From GWC2-37-8 sp964485555 (GTDB lineage: Bacteria > Patescibacteriota > Minisyncoccia > Moranbacterales > GWC2-37-73), in NCBI GenBank assembly GCA_964485555.1, contig CAZAJN010000024.1:1-8023 (forward strand): a stretch of 8,023 nt of DNA. Reading direction: 5' to 3'. The notes below the pieces were generated by a model, which did not search any database, was not told where the DNA came from, and saw nothing but the letters and a program-made list of their open reading frames with translations. Shown piece by piece: positions 1 through 5,612 of the stretch. Numbering within the stretch: position 1 is the first letter of the stretch; the number at the start of each line of letters is the position of its first letter. The translations under genes were made by a program, and so were the position numbers.

Positions 1-93
1 GTTTTCTTTTTGGCCAACAATTACGACAGTAATTCTTGAGTCCTTGACCATAGATCTCGGTCAAGGACGTGCTCAAAAAGGAAATAGGAAAAC
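1..93. other. Foldable multi-branched non-coding element at the left edge
   Basis: No ORF fits here, but the segment folds on paper into a closed multi-branch structure. GTTTT at 1-5 pairs with AAAAC at 89-93. CTTTTTG at 6-12 pairs with CAAAAAG at 74-80, leaving a one-sided bulge at 81-88. Two hairpins lie inside: AATTAC (19-24) with GTAATT (29-34) around a GACA loop, and a 10-bp stem at 40-68. No T-run follows the strong stem on either strand, so it does not look like an ordinary intrinsic terminator. It could be a small RNA, a cis-regulatory RNA, the 3' end of a larger RNA entering from the left, or a DNA-level inverted repeat. The pairings are seen directly; function and strand are unknown. 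The T-rich bases 1-11 could also be the tail of an upstream terminator. Confidence 0.35.
40..68. repeat. Perfect 10-bp inverted repeat (hairpin)
   Basis: GTCCTTGACC at 40-49 is exactly complementary to GGTCAAGGAC at 59-68, with a 9-base loop. The loop contains the self-complementary hexamer AGATCT (52-57), so two RNA copies could in principle pair loop to loop. TTGA (36-39) and TCAA (73-76) can extend the stem across a small bulge. The complementarity is certain; its biological role is not. Confidence 0.85.
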
Positions 94-104
94 AAAAAAT
101 ACAC

Positions 105-133
105 TTGATGCTAAATAATTAGAACCATAAATT
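105..133 (+). promoter_or_regulatory. Weak candidate promoter (TTGATG-17-TAAATT)
   Basis: TTGATG (105-110) and TAAATT (128-133) are separated by 17 bases, and each matches the sigma-70 consensus at four of six positions. In AT-rich DNA such a match is expected fairly often by chance. It is the only other promoter-like pair I see between the left structured element and the stronger -10 box at 197. Nothing else is recognisable in 94-193. Confidence 0.2.
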
Positions 134-173
134 GCGTATGACCCAGTATTTGACTATCATATTTTGTGCCGGA

Positions 174-209
174 TGGTTACGAATAATTTTTTATGATATA
201 ATTCAATGG
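174..209 (+). promoter_or_regulatory. Extended -10 promoter upstream of the repeat-protein gene
   Basis: A perfect TATAAT lies at 197-202 and is preceded by TGA at 194-196, giving the extended -10 form TGnTATAAT. The -35 position at a 17-base spacer (TGGTTA, 174-179) is poor, which is common for extended -10 promoters. Transcription would start near 209, leaving a leader of about 130 bases before the ATG at 338. The promoter probably drives 338-1813. Immediately downstream, GGAGA (208-212) can pair with TCTCC (227-231), or alternatively TAGGA (213-217) with TCCTA (229-233). Confidence 0.6.
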
Positions 210-246
210 AGATAGGATTTAATAAGTCTCCTAAGGCTTTAATGAT

Positions 247-366
247 ATGGATTTCTATGCAATGCAGATGACTCCTCGCAAGAAGGATGATGACAGGGAC
301 AAGAGAGAGGAGAATCTGAAAAAAAATAAGAGAACACATGGTGACCAAAGAGGAACTGATCGCTGA
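247..366 (+). CDS. Possible 39-residue upstream ORF overlapping the next gene
   Basis: An ORF opens at ATG 247, about 38 bases after the predicted transcription start. It encodes a very charged 39-residue peptide (Lys, Arg, Asp and Glu after an MDFYAMQMTPRKK start) and stops at TGA 364-366. It overlaps the first 29 bases of the 338 gene in a different frame. AAGG at 233-236 is a weak ribosome-binding candidate. In-frame ATGs also occur at 262 and 268. A purine-rich stretch gives charged residues in any frame, so it may be spurious. If translated, the ribosome would run past the downstream start, which could couple or repress translation of the main gene. I recognise no homologue. Confidence 0.2.
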   Translation: MDFYAMQMTPRKKDDDRDKREENLKKNKRTHGDQRGTDR

Positions 367-1813
367 GCTTAGTCATGGTCAAAAAAAGTCTGAAGCGGAA
401 ACCGTAAAAGTTTCCAAGGCTGAACCTTTGCCAAAAATTAATCCAAGCCCAAATTTTTTGAGTCCGAAAAGTTTTTCCATAGCAAAAGAGAAGCCAACCG
501 CGCAGATTGAAAAAGAACCAGCTTCCAAACAGGACATTCCTGAAAAAAGTGCGCCAGTCAAAACTAGCGTTCCAAATAATATCTGGGCAGAGCAAGTACC
601 TGTTGCTAAAGTTGCGAAAAAGCGTGAAATTAAAAAACCTGCAGCGAAAAGTTTTTGGCCTATTGAAGACAGTATGCTGGGCAAAAAAGAGACTGCAGTG
701 TCCAATGCTAGCACAGCTCAGGGTTTGCAATCCGCCAAGAAGGAGTCTGAAGAGAAAAGGGATGATGTTGAATCAAAAATTCCAAGCCAGGATGAGAAGG
801 TGACGACTGCTGTTGCTGTTGCTCCGCAGAAAAAGGAAATTTCCGTGATGCCTGATGAGAAAGTGGTCAAAATCATTGAAAAGAAGAGTGCGGAAGTTCC
901 TGCAATTCAAGTCGAACAGGTTCAGGCAGTTGCGGTCATAGAAAAGTCATTGCCAAAAGTTGGTGAAGACATTTCTAAACTTTTAGTTGAAGCGGTCTTG
1001 TCCTTTGATGAGAGAAAAATAAATGATGGGTTGTCAGAGTTGGCCGCCTTCAGAAGTGAGGACCCCGCTCGAATCAGCGCTGATTTTAATTTCAACGTTG
1101 AACTTCGTGAAAAGTTGTTCGCTGCTGTGCCAGCACTACTTGCAAATAAAGGTGAAAAAGCAATTTTGTATGTGTTCCAGCTTTTGGATGAAATGAGTAT
1201 AGATTTTGCTGCTGCTGATCTTGCCAAGCTTCCGAAAGAAGTTTTGAAATCTGAAGAACTGCGCAAGGTGGGGGAGAAATATTTGCTCTGGTTTGCAAAG
1301 GAATATCCTGATTTTCCCGGAGATTTGGAAAAAAGAATCGACAGCTTTGCTCGCAGCGGAGTTTTCATCTATCAGGAAATTCGAGGTTTTGCCGGCTTGC
1401 GATTGGCAATTGCCACTGATCTTATAAATTTCATCAAGGAAAATGTTCAAGATCCGCATGATGTGGAACGAAAAATATATGAATTTGCGTTAGCAGGATT
1501 GGTGGATGGGAAAAGCTTCAAAACATTAGAAAAGGTGAAAGATGTTGTCAGGCGGTATATTTTGGAATTGATAGTCAGGAAAAAAGATCATCCAATTGAA
1601 GCTGCAAAAAAAATTGGAGAATATGAAAAAGCGGGCTTCATAAAGCCGCAAGAAGTTCTGGAAGATGGCAAAATAAGGAAGTTTATTGAGAAATATCTGA
1701 CAAAATTCGAAAAAGACAACAAGGCTCATCCTCGCAAGATAAGCGCTTTGGTCAAGGAATATTTCAATGCCGGATTGATTGATAAAGAAGTTCGTGACAG
1801 ATATACAAAATAA
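338..1813 (+). CDS. Uncharacterised protein: disordered N-terminal half and four 46-residue C-terminal repeats
   Basis: I do not recognise this 491-residue protein. Residues 1 to about 205 are low in complexity, rich in Lys, Glu, Pro, Ala, Ser and Val, with only scattered aromatics (for example NNIWAEQ and KSFWPIE), so this half is probably a flexible linker. From about 210 the sequence becomes amphipathic-helix-like. Residues 308-353, 354-399, 400-445 and 446-491 are four contiguous units of exactly 46 residues, sharing Pro at unit position 20, Ile/Val at 27, Phe/Tyr at 30, Ala/Ser at 33 and Gly at 34. Residues 256-307 may be an older, degenerate unit. There is no signal peptide, membrane segment or Cys cluster, so a cytoplasmic binding or scaffold protein is most likely. 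ATG 338 is the first start after an in-frame TGA at 317-319; only a weak AAGAGA precedes it. GTG at 341 is an alternative. rpoB follows after 262 bases, probably as a separate transcript. Confidence 0.85.
   Translation: MVTKEELIAELSHGQKKSEAETVKVSKAEPLPKINPSPNFLSPKSFSIAKEKPTAQIEKEPASKQDIPEKSAPVKTSVPNNIWAEQVPVAKVAKKREIKKPAAKSFWPIEDSMLGKKETAVSNASTAQGLQSAKKESEEKRDDVESKIPSQDEKVTTAVAVAPQKKEISVMPDEKVVKIIEKKSAEVPAIQVEQVQAVAVIEKSLPKVGEDISKLLVEAVLSFDERKINDGLSELAAFRSEDPARISADFNFNVELREKLFAAVPALLANKGEKAILYVFQLLDEMSIDFAAADLAKLPKEVLKSEELRKVGEKYLLWFAKEYPDFPGDLEKRIDSFARSGVFIYQEIRGFAGLRLAIATDLINFIKENVQDPHDVERKIYEFALAGLVDGKSFKTLEKVKDVVRRYILELIVRKKDHPIEAAKKIGEYEKAGFIKPQEVLEDGKIRKFIEKYLTKFEKDNKAHPRKISALVKEYFNAGLIDKEVRDRYTK
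1259..1810 (+). repeat. Four tandem 138-bp (46-codon) protein repeats
   Basis: Units at 1259-1396, 1397-1534, 1535-1672 and 1673-1810 encode four 46-residue modules with no linkers or indels. The last unit ends directly at the stop codon. Conservation is at the protein level: a hydrophobic residue plus Arg/Lys at the start of most units, Pro at position 20, and a closing (F/Y)xx(A/S)G followed by two hydrophobic residues. The DNA copies have diverged, so the duplications are old and held by selection. Each unit probably forms two or three helices, giving a helical solenoid; that fold is inferred. Confidence 0.85.
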
Positions 1814-1837
1814 GACAAATGTCATTTCTTGCCTTAC

Positions 1838-1866
1838 TTGACACATTTTCTGATATGTGTTAGCTT
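1838..1866 (+). promoter_or_regulatory. Probable rpoBC promoter (TTGACA, 17-base spacer, extended -10)
   Basis: A perfect -35 box TTGACA (1838-1843) is followed by a 17-base spacer and TAGCTT (1861-1866). TGT (1858-1860) before the -10 gives the extended -10 form TGnTAnnnT. Transcription would begin near 1873, leaving about 200 bases of leader before rpoB. This is the best sigma-70-type match in the 1814-2075 gap. A weaker alternative is TTGTCA at 1985-1990 with an AT-rich -10 near 2008-2014. The promoter overlaps a dyad, so a repressor site is possible. Confidence 0.5.
1839..1862. terminator. Dyad after the repeat-protein gene: weak terminator or operator
   Basis: TGACACAT (1839-1846) and ATGTGTTA (1855-1862) can pair over 8 bp with one G-U wobble, around an 8-base loop, starting 26 bases after the stop codon at 1811-1813. 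A short T-run (CTTTTG, 1864-1869) follows. The stem is AT-rich and the T-run short, so it would be a weak intrinsic terminator. The arms also contain most of the -35 box and the start of the -10 box of the candidate rpoB promoter, so an operator is the alternative reading. Confidence 0.3.
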
Positions 1867-2075
1867 TTGTATACATTCATGATTTAGGAAAGAACTTCTA
1901 CTTTTTGCATTGTTTTTGGGTGAAAACAGTGCACAATCTTTTTTGCCAGTTTGAGGCATTTTATTGCTTTAAAATGGCGCTTTTTGTCAAAGCTAAAAAT
2001 GACTAAACATACAACTTAATTAAATAGTCTTAACCAAAAACTCGCTACCGAGCTTTTCTAGTCGTATTGAAATAA
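1867..2075 (+). promoter_or_regulatory. rpoB leader with several short hairpins
   Basis: There is no gene in this gap. Three short stems can be drawn. CATTTTA (1957-1963) pairs with TAAAATG (1970-1976), with a T-run at 1981-1985. GCTTT (1979-1983) pairs with AAAGC (1989-1993). CTCG (2041-2044) pairs with CGAG (2049-2052) around CTAC and is followed by TTTT at 2054-2057; AAAA at 2036-2039 can extend it after one mismatch. Two of these resemble weak attenuators. A 10-codon ORF (1974-2006) is too short to judge. No L10-type or other known leader motif is recognisable to me. Confidence 0.3.
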
Positions 2076-5000
2076 ATGCGAATCCGAAAAGAACTAGTGA
2101 GAGTTGTTTTTATGGTAAAAGAAAAGAAAGTCCTAAAGGTGAGGGAGACTTACGCAGCGACCTCGTCCTTGACTAAGAGAAAGTTTTTCAAGAAGCAGTT
2201 GGTGGTTTCATTGCCTAACCTGATTGAAGCGCAGATCGATGCTTATCAATGGTTTTTGGACAAAGGCCTTAGGGAATTGTTCGATGAAGTGAATCCGATC
2301 AATGATTTTACCGGTAAAGACTTGGAGCTTTCGCTCACAGACTATTATCTTGACGAGCCAAAAACAGACGAGCTGACCGCCAAGAACAAAAATGCATCCT
2401 ATGAAGCGCCTCTTCGAGCAAAGGCGCGTTTAGTGATCAAGAAAACGGGAGAAATTAAGGAACAAGAAATTTATCTTGGAGACTTTCCAGTCATGACTCC
2501 CCGTGGAACTTTCATTATCAATGGTGTGGAGCGCGTGGTTGTTTCTCAACTCATCCGTTCTTCAGGAGTTTTCTTCACCATGGAATATCAGAAAGGAAAA
2601 AAACTTTTCGGAGCTAAACTTATTCCTAATCGTGGAGCATGGATTGAAATTGACACTGATCTTTCCGGTGTTTTGCATGTACGCATTGATCGCAAAAGAA
2701 AAATTCCTGTCACCGCTCTTCTTCGCGCTTTCGGAATGGAAAAAAATGAAGAGATTTTGGCTGCTTTTGATGGAGCTGACAACGGCGAAATTAAATATAT
2801 AGAAGAATCCTTGGCTAAAGACATCACCAAGAGTCAGGCTGAAGGATATAAGGAAATATACAAAAGAATCCGACCGGGTGATTTGGCAACAGCAGAAAAT
2901 GCCAAGCAATTGGTCAATGGAATGTTTTTCAATTTTGAAAAATATGATTTCGGATCAGTTGGACGTTATCGCATGAATCAACGCTTGGAAATTGACCGAG
3001 CTGACACAGAAGAGAATCGTGTGCTTTTGGTTGAAGATCTTCTTTTGATCATCAAAGAAATTATCCGACTCAACAATGATCCTCAGGCAATCGCTGATGA
3101 TATCGATCATCTTGGAAACAGACGCGTGAGAGGAGTTGGCGAACTTGTTCAAAACAAACTTCGCATCGGTATGGCTCGCATGAGCAGAAACATCAAAGAT
3201 AGAATGAGCACCTGCGACATTGAAACAGTTGTTCCAGGACAACTTATCAACTCACGTCCAGTAGCTGCCGCTATCAAAGAATTTTTCTCAAGTTCTCAAC
3301 TTTCACAGTTCATGGATCAAGTGAATCCATTGGCTGAACTTGAACATAAGCGTCGTCTTTCAGCGATGGGACCAGGAGGCCTCACCAGAGAGCGCGCAGG
3401 CTTTGAAGTTCGCGATGTGCATCATTCACATTACGGAAGAATTTGTCCGATTGAAACTCCTGAAGGTCCAAACATTGGTTTGGTAGGGCACATGGCTTCA
3501 TATGCTCGCATCAATGATTTCGGTTTCTTGGAAACGCCTTACATCAAGCTTCATAAAGTTATTGACAATAAGGCTGAACTTTTGGAAAACAGAGTGTTGA
3601 ATGAAGATGTGGCTGGAGTTGGAAAAATTGGAGATTTTATTGACGCTGAAATGGCAAAGAAAATTGCTAAGACTCCTGCTAAGACCATTCAAATCAAACC
3701 TTATATTTCTGATGATATTGAATATGTCAATGCGACTGTGGAAGATCGCGCGATCATTACACATGCGCGTGTTAAGACTGATGAGCACAGAAACATTGTG
3801 GATCATTTGGTTGAAGCTCGCGTGAAAGGACATCCTGAAATGATTGAAGCCGACAAGCTGGACTTCATGGATGTTAGTGCAAAACAATGCATCTCTGTTG
3901 CCACATCACTTATTCCATTTTTGGAGCATGATGATGCCAACCGAGCTTTGATGGGTTCAAACATGCAACGTCAGGCTGTGCCTTGCATCGTGCCACAAGC
4001 TCCTTTTGTAGGAACTGGTATCGAAGACAAAGCTGCAGCTGACAGTGGACAAGTTGTTTTGGCTCTTAATGATGGAGAAGTGGTTGAAGTTGATGGAGCG
4101 CACGTTACTGTCAAAGAGGCTGCACCAATTGGATCAAAGAAAGATAGTTTCAAAAGAGAATATAGATTGCAAAGTTTCGTGAAATCAAATGCTTTCACTT
4201 CAATGAGTCAGCTTCCACGTGTGGAAAAAGGACAGATGGTGAAAAAAGGTGATCTTTTGGCTGATGGAGCTGCGACTGAAAACGGAGAACTGGCTCTTGG
4301 TCAAAACCCACTGGTTGCTTTCATTCCATGGGACGGTTACAACTTTGAAGATGCCATCATCCTTTCCGAAAGACTTTTGAAAGAAGATTGGTACAGTTCG
4401 ATCCATATTGAAGATTTCTCAATCGACGTGCGAGACACAAAGCTTGGGCCGGAGGTTGTGACTCGAGACATTCCTAATATTGGAGAAGAAAGACTAAAAA
4501 ATCTTGATGAAACTGGTATCATCCGCATCGGAGCTGAAGTTTCTTCAGGGGATATTTTGTGCGGAAAAATTACACCGAAAGGTGAGGGAGATCTTACCCC
4601 AGAGGAAAGATTGCTTCGCGCAATTTTCGGAGAGAAATCAAAAGACGTGAAGGATTCTTCACTCTATCTTCCACATGGTGAACACGGAAAAGTTGTTGAT
4701 ATCAAAATTCTTTCCAGAGAACAAGGTGACAAACTTTCAACGGGTGTCATCAAACAGATTCAAGTTTCAGTTGCTCAACTTCGAAAAGTTTCAGTTGGAG
4801 ACAAGCTTGCTGGACGACATGGAAACAAGGGTGTCATTTCCCGCATCGCACCAGTAGAAGACATGCCATACCTTCCAGATGGAACCCCGATTGATGTCAT
4901 CTTGAACCCACTGGGTGTTATTTCCCGTATGAACATCGGACAGATTTTGGAAACCCATCTTGGTTGGGCTGCTCGCGAGCTTGGATACAAAGCGGCTACC

Positions 5001-5555
5001 CCAGCGTTGGACGGAATCACTGAAGAAGACATCAAAGGAGAACTTCGCGCAGCTGGTCTTCCAGAAAGTGGGAAAATCAGACTTATCGACGGAAAGACCG
5101 GAGAACTCTTTGACAATGAAACGACCGTTGGTGTCATGTATGTAATGAAACTTAACCATTTGGTTGAAGACAAATTGCACATGCGCTCAATAGGACCATA
5201 CTCACTTATCACTCAGCAACCGCTTGGAGGTAAGGCGCAGTTCGGAGGTCAGCGTTTTGGAGAAATGGAAGTTTGGGCTCTTGAGGGTTATGGAGCTGCT
5301 TACACATTGCAAGAAATGCTCACAATTAAATCTGATGACGTGTTAGGACGAAGCAAGGCATACGAGTCAATCATCAAAGGAGAAAAAATCAAAAGCCCAA
5401 ACATTCCTGCTTCATTCCATGTGCTCGTAAATGAGCTCAAAGGTTTGTGCTTGGATGTGGAATTGGTTGATTCAAAAATGAAAGATGACGATGATGACAA
5501 GGAGGAAAGCGTGTACACTGAGAGCGCTTTGGACGCAGACGTTGATCAAATTTAA
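2076..5555 (+). CDS. rpoB: DNA-directed RNA polymerase subunit beta
   Basis: Beta subunit of RNA polymerase; with beta' it forms the catalytic cleft of the transcribing enzyme. The longest form is 1159 residues. Landmarks in order: GVERVVVSQLIRSSGVFF in the protrusion; rifampicin cluster I at residues 405-431; GPGGLTRERAGFEVRDVH and CPIETPEGPNIGL from about 432; PWDGYNFEDAI at 751-761, including the conserved Glu-Asp pair; GDKLAGRHGNKG at 908-919, with its conserved lysines; QPLGGKAQFGGQRFGEMEVWAL from 1048. It is shorter than the E. coli protein (1342) and lacks the large E. coli lineage inserts, ending in an acidic tail (five Asp at 1137-1141). The start is uncertain: ATG 2112 is in frame, has a slightly better upstream purine run, and removes 12 unremarkable residues, giving 1147. 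rpoC follows after 57 bases in the same operon. Identity is secure. Confidence 0.98.
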   Translation: MRIRKELVRVVFMVKEKKVLKVRETYAATSSLTKRKFFKKQLVVSLPNLIEAQIDAYQWFLDKGLRELFDEVNPINDFTGKDLELSLTDYYLDEPKTDELTAKNKNASYEAPLRAKARLVIKKTGEIKEQEIYLGDFPVMTPRGTFIINGVERVVVSQLIRSSGVFFTMEYQKGKKLFGAKLIPNRGAWIEIDTDLSGVLHVRIDRKRKIPVTALLRAFGMEKNEEILAAFDGADNGEIKYIEESLAKDITKSQAEGYKEIYKRIRPGDLATAENAKQLVNGMFFNFEKYDFGSVGRYRMNQRLEIDRADTEENRVLLVEDLLLIIKEIIRLNNDPQAIADDIDHLGNRRVRGVGELVQNKLRIGMARMSRNIKDRMSTCDIETVVPGQLINSRPVAAAIKEFFSSSQLSQFMDQVNPLAELEHKRRLSAMGPGGLTRERAGFEVRDVHHSHYGRICPIETPEGPNIGLVGHMASYARINDFGFLETPYIKLHKVIDNKAELLENRVLNEDVAGVGKIGDFIDAEMAKKIAKTPAKTIQIKPYISDDIEYVNATVEDRAIITHARVKTDEHRNIVDHLVEARVKGHPEMIEADKLDFMDVSAKQCISVATSLIPFLEHDDANRALMGSNMQRQAVPCIVPQAPFVGTGIEDKAAADSGQVVLALNDGEVVEVDGAHVTVKEAAPIGSKKDSFKREYRLQSFVKSNAFTSMSQLPRVEKGQMVKKGDLLADGAATENGELALGQNPLVAFIPWDGYNFEDAIILSERLLKEDWYSSIHIEDFSIDVRDTKLGPEVVTRDIPNIGEERLKNLDETGIIRIGAEVSSGDILCGKITPKGEGDLTPEERLLRAIFGEKSKDVKDSSLYLPHGEHGKVVDIKILSREQGDKLSTGVIKQIQVSVAQLRKVSVGDKLAGRHGNKGVISRIAPVEDMPYLPDGTPIDVILNPLGVISRMNIGQILETHLGWAARELGYKAATPALDGITEEDIKGELRAAGLPESGKIRLIDGKTGELFDNETTVGVMYVMKLNHLVEDKLHMRSIGPYSLITQQPLGGKAQFGGQRFGEMEVWALEGYGAAYTLQEMLTIKSDDVLGRSKAYESIIKGEKIKSPNIPASFHVLVNELKGLCLDVELVDSKMKDDDDDKEESVYTESALDADVDQI
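2097..2103 (+). promoter_or_regulatory. Weak ribosome-binding candidate favouring the ATG at 2112 for rpoB
   Basis: GTGAGAG ends 8 bases before ATG 2112 and is the only purine-rich Shine-Dalgarno-like stretch near either candidate start. Nothing similar precedes ATG 2076. The match to the 16S anti-Shine-Dalgarno is partial, so this shifts the choice of start only slightly. Confidence 0.25.
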
Positions 5556-5568
5556 TTTAAACTTTGTA

Positions 5569-5590
5569 ACCTGCCTGCCGGCAGGCAGGT
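5569..5590. repeat. Perfect 22-bp GC-rich palindrome between rpoB and rpoC
   Basis: ACCTGCCTGCC at 5569-5579 is followed at once by its exact reverse complement at 5580-5590, centred on GCCGGC. As RNA it would fold into a 9-bp stem with a CCGG tetraloop. Each arm is itself a short tandem repeat (CCTG twice, CAGG twice). It stands out sharply from the AT-rich DNA on both sides. TAAACTT occurs on the left at 5558-5564 and again at 5590-5596, overlapping the last base. No U-run follows, so it is not a standard terminator, and rpoC must be read through it. It is probably a dispersed intergenic repeat. Confidence 0.95.
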
Positions 5591-5612
5591 AAACTTCTTA
5601 TAAAAAAAATCT

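Noticed and set aside
40..68. Ordinary terminator of an upstream gene
   Set aside because: The 10-bp stem is strong but is followed by GTGCTCAAAAAGG on the + strand and TCAAGAATTAC on the - strand, neither of which is a U-run.
157..348. 63-residue hydrophobic ORF on the - strand in the leader of the repeat-protein gene
   Set aside because: It overlaps the + strand extended -10 promoter, leader and start codon, has no ribosome-binding site that I can see, and its hydrophobicity follows from the complement of a purine-rich leader.
239..730. 163-residue ORF on the - strand opposite the N-terminal half of the repeat protein
   Set aside because: It is the complement of a Lys/Glu-rich coding region, which gives Phe/Leu/Ser-rich antisense frames. 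It has no recognisable domain and the + strand frame is continuous for 491 codons.
1819..1863. 14-codon ORF directly after the repeat-protein stop, considered as a leader peptide
   Set aside because: Too short to distinguish from chance, lacks a ribosome-binding site, and lies over the candidate promoter rather than downstream of it.
2503..2802. 99-residue + strand ORF inside rpoB in another frame
   Set aside because: It is fully nested in the conserved RpoB frame, with no independent start signal and no recognisable domain.
5137..5148. Possible frameshift or disruption of rpoB or rpoC
   Set aside because: Both frames read continuously through all expected conserved motifs; rpoC simply lacks a stop because the window ends.
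5569..5590. Intrinsic terminator between rpoB and rpoC
   Set aside because: The palindrome has no U-run on either strand, and stopping there would separate two subunits needed together.
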